From contig NC_053043.1 of assembly GCF_003473485.1 (NCBI RefSeq), forward strand, positions 2,490,001 through 2,554,000: a stretch of 64,000 bases of DNA, read 5' to 3'. The position numbers and the translations under genes are program-made. Origin of the DNA: Medicago truncatula. Its lineage: Eukaryota; Streptophyta; Magnoliopsida; Fabales; Fabaceae. Below are positions 1 to 11,021 of this stretch, in pieces. Every line of letters starts with the position of its first letter. Positions within the stretch are counted from its first letter, which is position 1. The notes below the pieces were generated by a model. It saw only the letters and a list, made by a program, of their open reading frames with translations. It was not told where the DNA came from and ran no database searches.

Positions 1-504
1 GGAATAAAGTGATCAACCAAGTTTGACGGTCTAAATTCATATCAATAAACTCATCACAAGGAGACAAGCAAACATGAGATAGATAGAATAGGCACTACCT
101 TTCTATCTATCGCTCATGTATTTTATTTTCTCTCTCATATTTTCCTTCCATATTTTTCCACACTTTTCTTCTTTCTCTCATTTGTTTTAGCTTAAAGTCG
201 CTCCAAAGGTAGATACTCTAAAGCTAGACGGTCCTATTCGATCAAACTATAATCGAATAGCCATTAAAAAAATACTCAAATTATATATATAAATATAATA
301 TAGATATGTATATATACACTATTTTTTGGTAAAAAATAAAGTATTATTTTTATTATTGAAATTTTCATGTACATTTTTTTATATTGAATTATGCCAAAAA
401 AAAAAATATTTGAATATTGAATTGTCCATATTCCTTTCTTTAATTATGAATTTTTCAGATATTTTGTCATTAAAAAAATCCAATTTTTAAGTTGCGTAAC
501 TAAT
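1..504. other. AT-rich intergenic DNA
   Basis: No gene or classifiable repeat was found. Short pyrimidine-rich and A-rich runs are present, but no reading frame resembles a known protein. Confidence 0.6.
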
Positions 505-513
505 TTAAATAAA

Positions 514-878
514 GGCTAAAATATGGTTTTGGTACTTGCAAATATGTCTCGTTTTGGTTTTAGTCCCTGCAAAATTTTTTTGTTGTTTTTGGTCCCTGCA
601 AATATGTCTCATTTTGGTTTTGGTCCCTGGCTCCACTTTTGTGATAATTTGCACACGTGGCACATGATGACTGAACCATTTATTAGAGAAATAGTCCCTG
701 CAAAAGCTTTTGATGTTGTAAAAGGTCCCTGCAAAATATTTTGTTTTTGGAAATAGTCCCTGCAGGGACGATTTCCAAAAAAATAATATTTTGCAGGGAC
801 CAAAAACAACAAATTTTTTTTACAGGGACTAAAACCAAAACGAGGCATATTTGCAGGGACCAAAACCATATTTTAGCC
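514..878. mobile_element. Mutator-type MITE with 9-bp target duplication
   Basis: The ends are a long inverted repeat: the left end starts GGCTAAAATATGGTTTTGGT and the right end is its near-perfect reverse complement. Both flanks carry the same 9-bp word TTAAATAAA (505-513 and 879-887), the length that Mutator-like transposases make. The interior repeats the phrase 'tagtccctgcaaaa' in both orientations and encodes no transposase, so this is a non-autonomous element. Short open frames inside it are by-products of the repeat. Confidence 0.85.
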
Positions 879-887
879 TTAAATAAA

Positions 888-2073
888 TGATCTATTATCA
901 ATTTTGTAGTAACAAATCAAGAAACTTCCCTAAAAAAAACCAAGACACAATATTTCCTTTTTGGATTAAACAAAGAGTGTTGCTATGGCACGAGGGATTC
1001 AACACACAAAAGCCCTAAGACTTGTTCAATCCTATCTGATTTACTTTATTAATGGATTTCTTTCTAGTTTATTGACACTTTTGTATTTTGTATATAGTTG
1101 TTTATCGGTGTTTTTGGTAAACAAGCTAAGAGGGTTGGTTTTGGTTATTACTACATGATCAAACCAGAGATCCTAAGTGCAATCTTTTCCAAAAAGTGTG
1201 TGAGTGCAATCTTTTTCCATAAAGTGTGTGAGTGTTTGTCATATTCATAGTTTGATTTATGAACAAGATGATTGTTGAGTATGAAAATGGGTGTCTTTCG
1301 ACAGAAAAAAGTAAAAGACTTTAAAAGTTTTAAACGCATAAAATTAAAGAAAAGGTAAATTGCATTGCATTAATGTAAAGATGGTTCGACAAATCAAATT
1401 ACATACATTCCGTATGACTCTTTTCTCTAGACATCGGTACTTCGAGTGCTAGAATTCTATAAGTGATTTGCGACCCATTTTTCGAATGAAAAACTTCTAT
1501 TTATAAATAGTAAGATGACTGAAAAAGCTAACTGCCACGAACAACACTTCTTTCATCGAAAACTGCTTGTCCCCCACGTTTTCACTAAGGAAACCGCTGC
1601 TTTTGAATTCAAATTTTCTCCTCTTTGACAACAATTGATTGGCTTCGACCAGTTTACGTCTTTGACTCATGTCTTGTCGAATTTCGAAGCTGTAAAACTC
1701 TTCCAAACAATAAATACAGATCATGTCAAAATCCTCATTCCAATGAAAAAGATTTTGTTTTCTGAAAAGACAAAAGTCAACATACTTTGACTACATTAAT
1801 TGAGCGTGATACAAGCTAACAATGTTACCAAGGCAATAGCACACATAATCCACCTTCCATAATTATTGGTGAGGTAAGACAAATACAAAAGTTGACTTGG
1901 AGAAACACCACCGAATGAGGTGTTTTTGTGATTTCTCATCAAAAATATCCAGAAGAGGCAAACTTTGTCATTTTCTGTCAAATCAAAATTAGAAAGAAAA
2001 CTAAATAGCAGTTATAAACTTATTAGTACAAATTTGATAACAAACATTGTCGTGAATTTCAGCATTTTTCTTA
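888..2073. other. Intergenic DNA, nothing recognised
   Basis: AT-rich sequence between the MITE and the promoter of the first PR-1 gene. Open frames here are short and show no family motif. Confidence 0.5.
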
Positions 2074-2227
2074 AACTAAAGATACTTGCTCTAATCCACC
2101 ATGAGAATTACGTCACAATTGATGAAAATGAATCAAGTTATTCTTATCATAGACACAATTTTATTTTTGAAAAGAAAAATATCCTACAAAATTAGTACAT
2201 TTTCTTGTTTAAAAATCTGTATAAATA
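2074..2227 (+). promoter_or_regulatory. Promoter of PR-1 copy 1
   Basis: A TATA box (TATAAATA, 2220-2227) lies about 60 bases before the ATG. Upstream, about 60 bases (2074-2133) match the region before the second PR-1 gene (5228-5284), so the duplication carried promoter sequence. This copy contains ACGTCA (2110-2115), the reverse of the TGACG core bound by TGA-type bZIP factors in salicylate-responsive promoters; copy 2 reads ACGTTA at the same place. A regulatory role is an inference. Confidence 0.55.
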
Positions 2228-2287
2228 CAACACTAGAATCCCAACAATTAGCAATCCGAAAGTAATTGCTACATACAAAGAACCAAA

Positions 2288-2785
2288 ATGTGTTCATTTT
2301 CTCTATGGTTTGTTTTAGGATTAATATTCATTGTGGGTAGTCACGTTGCACAAGCCAAAGACTCTCCAGCAAACTATGTGAAGGCTCACAACAAAGCAAG
2401 ATCGGCAGTTGATTCATTTATTAAAATTCCAAAAATTGTTTGGGATAAAAAAATTGCTGCTTATGCACAGAACTATGCTAATCAACGCAAGGATTGTAAA
2501 CCGATCCCCTCTGATAGTGGTGGCCGTTACGGTGAGAATATTGCGGTGAGCACCGGACACATCAGTGGAAGAAAAGCAGTGAAGTTGTGGGCGGATGAAA
2601 AACCACACTTTGATAACTATCTTAACAAATGTTTTGATGGTGAATGTCATCATTTTACCCAGGTTGTTTGGTCAGGTTCACTACGTCTTGGATGTGGCAA
2701 AGTGAAATGTAATAATGGTGGAACATTTGTTACTTGTAATTATTATCCCCCAGGTAATATTCCTGGCCAATTACCGTACCAATAA
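2288..2785 (+). CDS. Pathogenesis-related protein 1 (CAP domain), copy 1
   Basis: Intronless gene for a 165-residue secreted PR-1 protein. Residues 1-23 form a signal peptide ending AQA, and the CAP domain fills the rest. Visible CAP signatures are AHNKAR (33-38), GENIA (82-86), HFTQVVW (122-128) and CNYYPPGN (150-157), with six cysteines after the signal peptide as expected for three disulfides. Family knowledge: PR-1 proteins are apoplastic, bind sterols and accumulate in defence. Compared with the neighbour at 5457 it lacks three residues in the loop before GENIA and has a different tail: it ends in PYQ rather than PY, adding one residue to the C-terminal CAPE-type peptide. The first ATG follows a TATA box at normal distance and opens the signal peptide, which fixes the start. 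Confidence 0.93.
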   Translation: MCSFSLWFVLGLIFIVGSHVAQAKDSPANYVKAHNKARSAVDSFIKIPKIVWDKKIAAYAQNYANQRKDCKPIPSDSGGRYGENIAVSTGHISGRKAVKLWADEKPHFDNYLNKCFDGECHHFTQVVWSGSLRLGCGKVKCNNGGTFVTCNYYPPGNIPGQLPYQ

Positions 2786-4426
2786 GGAGTGGTTCATATC
2801 AAGAAAATGATGAAATAAGTCTTTAAAATAATGGTTTAAGGACAAACTTTTTTGCAATAAATAACTCCTCAAATCTGTCTTCTCTTCACTTTTATTTAGA
2901 TAATAAAGTCTTGGACTTAACTATTGATATTCTATGAAACCCTGTTCTTATTCTATTTTTCTTTATTTTATATCTGTATTTGTATTGTTAACATGGTATC
3001 AAGAGCATGGTTCGATCCGCTTGAACCACTAATCGCTTCTGCCGTCGAATTCCAAAAGTTTGGGATTGTTTTTGGTTTGTCTTTTGAATATTCGTTATAT
3101 TGATAGTGATTTGGTTTTCTTAATTTGTTATTTTGGTTTTCTTAGTTTGTTAAAAATCTTCAGAGGCATTACAACTTGATTATTGAGTTTCTTCATGTGC
3201 AGCAAGTGGCATATCTTGAATTGCAATTTTGGTTTCTTCTTAAAATAGGCACCGCTTGCAACATTTGGATTGAGAAAGTTGTCGTTTTAAATAAAAAGAG
3301 TTTGATTGAGTATACAATTTGGAATTTGCTACCACAATTGCATTTGAAGTTATTGGATTAATTGAGAGGCGGTTTGGTAATAAGAAAAAATATTACGATC
3401 CACTCAGAAAGGCTTGTTTGGTGTGGTTGTGATGCAATTTGGTGATAAATTGTATATTTAGTTCGAATGCAAAATGAATTGATATTGATATTATTGATGG
3501 GGCTGTCAAGGAAGATTTGGTAAATGGTGGTTTGATTAAGGTTGGTTATTCTGGTTGTACTTTGAATTCGGTTTGGTATGTTGACTTCTCACTTTGATTG
3601 TCTTTCTCTCTTTGGTTTCTTCCTTTCTGTTTGACTGCACATCTCCCCTTTATGATTGCACTTCACTTCCCTCTATTTGATTCGTTCTCTCTTTTGATTT
3701 GTTTGTTTGTTTAATTGGTTTCTCCCTCATTAGTTTTTCTCATTGATTGTCCCTCTCTGTTGGTCTCTTCTTCATTCTTTTGATTGATTGTATCTCTCCC
3801 TCTTGATTTCTTCTTCTGATTGATTGGATTGCTTCTCCCTGTTTTGATTCTTCTAATTGATTGTTTCTCCCCCTTTTTAATTCCTTCTAATTGATTTCTT
3901 CTCCCTTAGTTGATTATTCTGATTGATTTCTTCTCTCTCTTTTGATTCTTCTATTTGGTTGCTCCTCTTTCTATTGGTTCTTCTATAAGGTTGCTTCTCA
4001 ATGCCGGTTATTTTGTTTGGTTTGGTTTGACTTGGTTCTTTTATTTGGATGGTTTCTCTCTTTGGTTGTTTGAAATAACTTTTTGTTAACCATTAACGAG
4101 ATATATAATTTTTTTACTATTATGAGATTGACCACTAATATAATAATAAAAGTTACTTAATAAAATCAAAACTCATTCCTTAGAAAAAAAATGTATTGAT
4201 AATAATAGAATAAATATATAACAACATGGTTATTCAGGGTACCAACCTTGATGCCTTACCTATCTCTTTGCTTATCCCAAAAAAAAAAAAAAAAAAATGG
4301 ACAAAACAAAATAAACATTTGAAAACATGATCTTCAGTAAAAAAAATTAAATAATATTGTCAACGATGACAACCACTCCGTCAATTAAGAAAATAAAAAA
4401 CGGCAAGAACCACAATAAATCTATAA

Positions 4427-4457
<31 letters not shown>

Positions 4458-4604
4458 GATAGGTAAGGCATCAACGTTGGTACAATAGAAGTGGGAGATA
4501 CAATTAGATAATGATGCTCAAAGAAAAAAAAAACAAAAAATGAAAGGAGGATATCAACGGTAAGACATGTTGACGAGTGAAGTGGGAGAAACGATGAAAA
4601 AACA
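2786..4604. other. Degraded intergenic sequence between the PR-1 copies
   Basis: Apart from the possible LTR-element remnant listed separately, this stretch holds a pyrimidine-rich region (about 3580-4080) with loosely repeated 'gattgatt' and 'ttctctct' phrases, a 17-base A run near 4280 and (AAAAT)n near 4430-4455. No host gene was recognised. Confidence 0.5.
2930..3600 (+). mobile_element. Possible Copia-type LTR retroelement remnant
   Basis: At about 2994 the sequence TGGTATCAAGAGC resembles the initiator-Met tRNA primer-binding site that follows the 5' LTR of plant Copia elements, and it is preceded directly by a CA-ending AT-rich stretch as expected for an LTR end. No capsid or polymerase domain could be read downstream, so this is at best an old, broken fragment. 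Boundaries are approximate. Confidence 0.3.
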
Positions 4605-4680
4605 TACTCCCTCCATCCTTATATCTAAACACCCTTATATTAGAAACAAATGGTGCCTACATATAGGGACCGAGGGAGTA
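4605..4680. mobile_element. Short Stowaway-type MITE
   Basis: A 76-bp element bounded by TA, with ends TACTCCCTCCATCCTTATAT and, in reverse complement, TACTCCCTCGGTCCCTATAT. The CTCCCTCC terminus and TA target are typical of Stowaway (Tc1/mariner) MITEs. There is no coding capacity. Confidence 0.75.
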
Positions 4681-5227
4681 CAATAGAAGTAAAAAGAGTC
4701 TCAAGAAATCTCAGGTCTTTGTATGAGATTGTTAGTTTTAAAATTCTCAATTGAAATCTTTCCATTGTTGGAATACCAAGAAACAATTTTTGAGTTGTGA
4801 AAAATGAATTTTGTTCGACTCTTTAAAAAATCATGAAAATCCTAATTGAATTATACCACCAAGATCTTTGATCTTTTATATAACTAAAAAAATCTTTTAA
4901 AATCCTTTTAAACTCCTTTGAAATCTTTTAAAATCCTTTGAAATCTTTTATTTCTAATCTTTTAATAAAATTTTGATTGAATATCTCAAGATTTTTCTAT
5001 AACCAAAAAATCTTTTAAAATTCTTCGAAATCCCAATTCATTACACACTCCTTGGAATAATTGGAAACATGATATCTTAGAATTCAAGTCGGTAAGTTAG
5101 AATCAATTTGGTAGAGCTCAAACCATTTACTAAGATAGTTTCAAATCAATTCTACAAATCTAGAATATATATTTTTTGGTCAAAGATCTAGAATCAAAAT
5201 CAATCGTATATCATCCAAAAATTGAAA

Positions 5228-5375
5228 CCAAAGATACTTACCCTAATCCACCATGAGAATTACGTTAAAATTGATGAAAATGAAGTTTTCCCGATCATAG
5301 ACACAATTTCCTTTTTGAAAATAATAATAACATACTCAATTACTACATTTTCATGTTTACAAGTCTGTATAAATA
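5228..5375 (+). promoter_or_regulatory. Promoter of PR-1 copy 2
   Basis: TATA box TATAAATA at 5368-5375, about 80 bases before the ATG. Sequence 5228-5284 is the duplicate of 2074-2133 upstream of copy 1, but the TGACG core is changed (ACGTTA at 5262-5267). Confidence 0.55.
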
Positions 5376-5456
5376 CATCACTAGAGCCCCAACAACAATT
5401 CTCATCAAACACCCACAAAACCATTTAGCATTCAGAAATTTATAGAAATCAGCAAA

Positions 5457-5963
5457 ATGGGTTCATTCTCTCAATTGTGCTTGTTAGGTTTAACACTCAT
5501 TATGGGTAGTCACGTTGCTCATGCCCAAGACTCACCGGCAGACTACGTGAACGCCCACAACAAAGCAAGATCAGCCATTACCACCATTAAAATTCCAAAC
5601 ATTGTTTGGGATAACGATATTGCTGCATTTGCACAGAACTATGCTAATCAACGCAAGGATTGTAAACAGATCCCCTCAGGCAGTGGTGGCCGTTATGGTG
5701 AGTATCTTGGCGAGAATATTGCGGTGAGCACCGGCTACATAAGTGGCGCGGAAGCAGTGAAGTTGTGGGTGGATGAAGAACCATACTTTAATCACTATGC
5801 TAACTCATGTATTGATGGTCATGAATGCCACCATTATACTCAGGTTGTTTGGGAAAAATCACTACGTGTTGGATGTGGCAAAGTGAAATGTGATAATGGT
5901 GGCTCATTTGTTACTTGCAATTATGATCCCCCTGGTAACATTGCTGGCCAATTACCATACTAA
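5457..5963 (+). CDS. Pathogenesis-related protein 1 (CAP domain), copy 2
   Basis: Intronless gene for a 168-residue secreted PR-1 protein. Residues 1-23 are the signal peptide (ends AHA). CAP signatures are AHNKAR (33-38), GENIA (85-89), HYTQVVW (126-132) and CNYDPPGN (154-161), with six conserved cysteines in the mature protein. It ends [11 protein letters not shown], which fits the CNYx.PxGNxxxxxPY form from which CAPE defence peptides are released in other plants. It is a tandem duplicate of the gene at 2288 in the same orientation, about 2.7 kb apart. Length and motifs are canonical, so this copy is likely the ancestral-like form. Role: apoplastic defence and sterol binding, from family knowledge. 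Confidence 0.95.
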   Translation: MGSFSQLCLLGLTLIMGSHVAHAQDSPADYVNAHNKARSAITTIKIPNIVWDNDIAAFAQNYANQRKDCKQIPSGSGGRYGEYLGENIAVSTGYISGAEAVKLWVDEEPYFNHYANSCIDGHECHHYTQVVWEKSLRVGCGKVKCDNGGSFVTCNYDPPGNIAGQLPY

Positions 5964-7016
5964 GTGATTCATATCAAGAATTAATAATATCTGGGAAAAT
6001 GTATGAAATGAGTTCCTGATAATTATATAGTTTTTAATGTTTTAAAATTTCAAAATAATGTTCATTTGAGTTCATCTTATGTAGTATAATTTGCAAACTA
6101 ATATCGTTGATCAGGCTTATAAGTTGTGGTATTTTATAAAGGGAAATGTTTTTTTTTTTTTAACAAGCCAAAGTATATAAAGGGAAATGTTAACAAGTGA
6201 TCTTATGGCATTTAACAAGAAGTTTGGTGAGAAAACTTTATCTTAGTAATTGTGCATTCATTACATTGAAACTTTAAAATTGATTTTTGCTTCATTAAAC
6301 TCATCAATTATTTATACTTCTGTCTTTTTAACAAGTGCTTTCAAGGCATTTGTTAGTATAACCATTTTATAAATTATAAATGAATTTTCTCTCCCTAAGT
6401 CTCAAGATAAATTGGATAAAATAATGTATTGATGATCTGAGTGTTAGCAATATACTTTTTCCTTAATATAAGAAAAATGATATAAAAAGGTTAAATATAT
6501 TTAGTCAAAATTTTAACCAATTACATTTGATTTTATGGATTTTTTGGCCAAAGATACACTCTCACATTCTATGCGTGTGACTTATTGGAAGCAGAATTCA
6601 CAGAAAATGAGATTTTCTTTGTTAAGAATTTAAATCCTGGTGATATCCAAGGTTGAGACGTAATGCCATCTTTATTTTATCAACAACTTTGGAGTATAAG
6701 GATATGACTTTTTTAAAATAATATAAGATTAATTGCAAATAGGTTGAAATTGATTCTTTGTGATATCATTAGAAAGTTTCAAAGTGTTTATTGTGGTAAC
6801 GTGATTTATTGTTAAACGTCGTTGTTGCTCAATAACTGAACAAAGAATATTAGTTTTACAACATCCCAGAGCTAGTTTAAATAAAATTTTCAACAAAGAA
6901 TTTATGGTTAGAGAAAAGTTAAAATGAACTTGCAGTGATTTTGAGTCTTTTAAATAAAAGTTTTACGGTTGAAATAAACTTCTATATAGGCTTTAAAGCT
7001 AACTCAAGAAGTACTT
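5964..7016. other. Intergenic DNA, nothing recognised
   Basis: AT-rich spacer between the + strand PR-1 pair and the - strand Gnk2 cluster. The duplicated phrase 'aaagggaaatgtt' (about 6139 and 6180) is the only local repeat noted. Confidence 0.5.
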
Positions 7017-7299
7017 CATAGAACAATCACTTGAGGCAACTCTGGTAGAATTAAGAGCACAATCAAAACAATTTTTAGCCCCTCTACAAAATTTTGTACC
7101 ATAAAGCTTGTCGGCCTTGTCTCCTACATCGGTTTGGTAAAACCCACGGTGATCCACAGCGGTTTGAAGCAAGAGAATCCAATAATATTCTCATATTGTT
7201 CTGCATTTTGTCTTCCTTAGTATCAAAACAAGCCATTTGAAAAGACCAAAACAAAGATATTGATAACACATAGCATAACAAAATACAATGTCTGCATAG
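7017..7299 (-). pseudogene. Gnk2/DUF26 secretory protein, 5' fragment
   Basis: On the - strand the sequence opens ATGCAGACATTGTATTTTG and gives a signal peptide (MQTLYFVMLCVINIFVLVF) close to that of the three intact neighbours, then a stop. Other frames resume recognisable pieces such as LLDSLASN, and further on RGAKNCFDCALNSTRVAS, the first C-x2-C of a Gnk2 domain. Only about the first 100 codons are represented and the frame is broken at least twice; no second domain or tail exon follows. It is a decayed fourth member of the tandem cluster. Confidence 0.75.
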
Positions 7300-7739
7300 T
7301 TCTTAGTCTCTTAGGTAGAGGAAGTGGAAGATTAGAATCAATGAGTGTGTATTCTACAAAAGTTGAACTTTTAGACAATTCATTTCCATATTTTTACTCT
7401 TTCTCCACTCATGCCTAATAGCCAGCTTCTATTTACTTATGATAATTGAAAAACAGCTGCAAATTTTACTCTTTCTGCTACGGACCGGAATTTCCTCCAT
7501 ATTTACCACAAAGATGCATGTAAGATCCCAATATTAATTACAAAGCTACCAAATCAAGAAATTACAAAGTAATAAATTATAATATAGACCATGAAGAATG
7601 AAAATTTATAAGTGCACAAATACATCTCCATTCCTGAAACTTCTGTCAAAAACCAAACCCTATTGACAGTAAAAAATATATATATTAACTTATTGTTCAT
7701 GGCATTCTATTAGAAACCATAGAATAGAAGTTATAATTA

Positions 7740-9064
7740 TTACATAATTATCAACAAGGCTACCGAGACCGCAACTGCTACTAAGCTTCTGCAAGAAGGC
7801 TTCCAAGCAACTGTACCACAAAGCAAATCTTATATTAGACTGTCTTCCTTATTACATAATTACAAGGAAACTAAGTCTAGCAATATTACTATATATCTTA
7901 GCTACCCTTCAACAAGAATCTTTAGATAGAAGAAAAAAAAATGATCATCCAATAATATTTCAAGTCTTTAAACAGTAGCTTGTTATATAAGTTAACATTT
8001 TATCTCCTAAACGTCCGTGGTTAGCTTCTTTATAAATACTTATTCTCCAACAAAGACTTTCTTATAAGTTAAATACATACTCCTCTCAACTTAAATAAAC
8101 GCAAAAAGTACATGTATCTGGTTCACCATGTAACTTGTCTAAACATGGACAAGATACGTGTATTTTTTTGCTTATATTTAAGTCGAGAGGAGTGAATATT
8201 TCAGTTGAGGATAGACAACACTGTGTCGTGGTGAATGTCAAATCGGTAGGATAGGCAATTATAACTGATAAATAGCATATTTTGAAAAAGAACTAATCAA
8301 AAGTCAAAGGACTCACCACTTTGAAGAGTGGATACATTAGCATAAAATTGATAGTCATTATACCACATGAAACAATTGGGTCCATAAATTTCCCATCTTC
8401 TTTTATTTCCAATTGTAGCTCCGAAAGAAACTAGTTGATCATCAAGGCACCTTCTGCAGTCCTGTCTATTGATATCTCTTGTGCACTGAGCCATTCCATA
8501 CCTCTTCTCACTTTGATTAAAGTTCAGTTCTTCTGTGTGGAACATGAATGAGTTCTCTGAAGCTGCAGCTGCTACTCCACTCATGAAAGGTAACCATTGT
8601 GATACCAAAGAAGGGTCATCGACATCAGTGACATTTGTGAAAGCATTTGTTATTCCATGCATGTCTCCAAAGAAATTCTCGTCCGAATAGCGTAGGAAAC
8701 ACCAACTAAACCAAACTGTAACATCCCTATTCTTAGGACAATCATTTGACGCTACTCTTGTAGAGTTAAGGACACAGATAGAACAATTGTTAGCAGATAT
8801 GTCTCCTCTACATAATATTGAACCATAAACCCTGCTGGAGTTTTCTCCTACAGTGGTTTGGTAAAATCCTTGGTGATCAACCACATTTGAAGCAAGAGAA
8901 TCCAATAAGGTATGGAATATGTCTTCATTGACCGTATTATCAGCTTTATTGCATATCGGACCTATTTCTCTATTGGTGTCATCAGCAAGGCCAAAAAAGC
9001 CATTTGGAAAGACCAGAACAAAGAAGCTGATAACACATAGCATAACAAAATAAAATGATTTCAT
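7740..9064 (-). CDS. Cysteine-rich repeat secretory protein (two Gnk2/DUF26 domains), copy 1
   Basis: Two exons: 8317-9064 and 7740-7810, intron 506 bp with donor G|GTGAGT and acceptor TACAG. Spliced length is 819 nt, 272 residues. Residues 1-27 are a signal peptide. Two Gnk2 domains follow, each with C-x8-C-x2-C (CRGDISANNCSIC and CTRDINRQDCRRC). The second exon adds VAWKPSCRSLVAVAVSVALLIIM, a hydrophobic tail that could be a GPI-attachment signal or a terminal membrane anchor. Without splicing the frame ends early at SGESFDF. Family knowledge: DUF26 proteins are apoplastic or plasmodesmal, some bind mannose and are antifungal. Neighbours at 11022 and 14190 are close paralogues in the same orientation. 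The function of this copy is unknown. Confidence 0.88.
8079..8194. repeat. Intronic hairpin, CRRSP copy 1
   Basis: Left arm ACTCCTCTCAACTTAAATAA and right arm ending TTAAGTCGAGAGGAGT are reverse complements over about 40 bases, with a loop of about 30. It lies inside the intron of the Gnk2 gene. The same structure occurs at the same place in copies 2 and 3. Confidence 0.75.
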
Positions 9065-9379
9065 AGTCTCTTTGGTATAGCAGAATAGCAGAAGAGAAGA
9101 GGAAGATCAAAAGCAATGAGTGTGTCACCCTACGTTACAAATTTTGAACTTAAATCAATTGGTCAAACAGTGACATTTCTTTTTTAATTAACACTATTAT
9201 TTTTTATGTGCAAAGTCAACTCTTGGGTACAATATGACTATGTCTCAGATTGTTTAGTACAAGTAAGAGAAATTTTCCAATCTGTCGTGTTAAATAAATT
9301 TGGATCTCACTCCAAAAAGTTAGTTCAGATGATAAGGATCTTCAAGGCCATTTCACATTGCTGGCGTTTAGAGAATGTG

Positions 9380-9381
<2 letters not shown>

Positions 9382-9462
<81 letters not shown>

Positions 9463-9465
9463 CGC
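9382..9465. repeat. Compound (AT)n(GT)n(GC)n microsatellite
   Basis: Eighty-four bases of unbroken alternating purine and pyrimidine: AT repeats, then GT repeats, then five GC repeats. It lies about 320 bp upstream of the ATG of CRRSP copy 1, so it is in that gene's promoter side. Small open frames across it are artefacts. Confidence 0.95.
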
Positions 9466-11021
9466 TTGTAAAATGGACATCCTCATCCTTAGAGTTAACT
9501 TTAAAAGGTGAGATTAAACTTCTAAGCCTATTTAACATTTTGTTTAATGTTGAGTTTACTTCTAACTTCTAGGACTTGATTATTAAGTATAACTAAACTT
9601 AGGGAAGGCTCATATGACCAAAGTTCTGGCTTACTTCTTGAACAATCTATGTAAAATTATGTGGAGTGGATAACTTCTTAAACTTGGCATTAATAAAGCA
9701 CCAAATGATCGATGAAGAAATCAATAGTCAAAACAACTGAAAAATAACAATGCTATTATCTGCAGATAAAATATATAAATCAAATCAAATCATTTTTTTA
9801 TTTGAAATAAAATGTTTTGCATACATGATATATTTTCCTGTGGGAAAATAAGCAAGTCATTCAACTTAAGAAAAGCAGAAATATTTGACCAAAAAAGAAA
9901 TGTAAGAAATATTATAAAAACAAACAAAAATTGACTTGGAATTTTAACAAACGTAACCATTAAGATGTGGCAAAAGGAGTTGTCCGGAGGTATTGTCCGC
10001 TATGGGTTTGTGTGTAAACCCTCTCATTTTAGTCATTTATTAAAAGACGTCTCGTTGAATTTGAAGAGTATATAGTTGTTGTTTATAATCTGTCATTGAC
10101 CTTATATCTCAAACTATACTGAACCTTTTGGTTTACAGACACATTTTTATTTTTAACCCAATTAGGTCGCAATGAGATGTCTTACCATAATTCTTTATTT
10201 TGTTAAATTTATGGAAATAACTTAAGAAAAGTTACCGCTCATGTAAAGTTGACAATCACCAACTGTGATAGCTAATTCGATTTAGATAAACTTGTTTATC
10301 GTAGGGTTAATAATGATTATCTTAATGGTTACATTGTAATTCATACATTATTAGGGGAGATGAGGCCATGGAAACTGGAGTTTAGGGTTTTCAATTTAGG
10401 TGAAAAATTAGTGATTCAAAGAGAAAGACAATGTTATACACGCTGGTAGGGCAAAAACGCTGAGTTTTGGGTCTATTTAGCAAGTTAATGGTCGCATCAT
10501 CGTGCTTTAATTAGAGACTGGCAGAAAGGATAATGTTGCAACATTTCAGAAACTAATTGAAACTTGCCAAACTTTTTAGCTTGGGAAAACTTAAAACTTA
10601 AAACCTTTGGATGTATTTGGCCTTTAAAATATTTTCAGAAACATTGTGTTTCCAGCCTCTAACACGTATAAACATGAACCAATGGCCTTCACATCAGTAA
10701 AAAAATTAACAAACATCTAAACAAAAGAATCTTGCTTTTTTTTCAATTATCTCAAAAAATATTATGTAATGCATTTCCATATTTTTACTCTTTCTTCAGT
10801 CATGTGTAAAATAGCCAACTTCTATATATTTATGATAATTTAAAAACAGCTGCAAATTAATTACAAAGATACATGTAACATTCCCATATAATTACAAAGC
10901 CACCAAATCAAGAAATTATAAAGTAATAAATTATAAAATAGACCATGACATTTTGCAATCTCCATTCCTAAAACCAAATCCCATTGACAAAGTAAAAATA
11001 AATAAAAAATTGAAACTAGAA
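9466..11021. other. Spacer between CRRSP copies 1 and 2
   Basis: The part nearer copy 1 (about 9480-10330) resembles the upstream flanks of copies 2 and 3 in phrases such as 'gttgagtttact', 'ttgacttggaattttaacaaacgtaaccattaag' and the spaced 'gcattgtccg...aaaccctc' block, so the duplicated unit extends about 1.2 kb upstream of each gene. No other gene was seen. Confidence 0.55.

Noticed and set aside
9206-9572. Open frames across the AT/GT/GC repeat
   Set aside because: They read only YIYIYI and VCVCVC from the microsatellite; no protein family.
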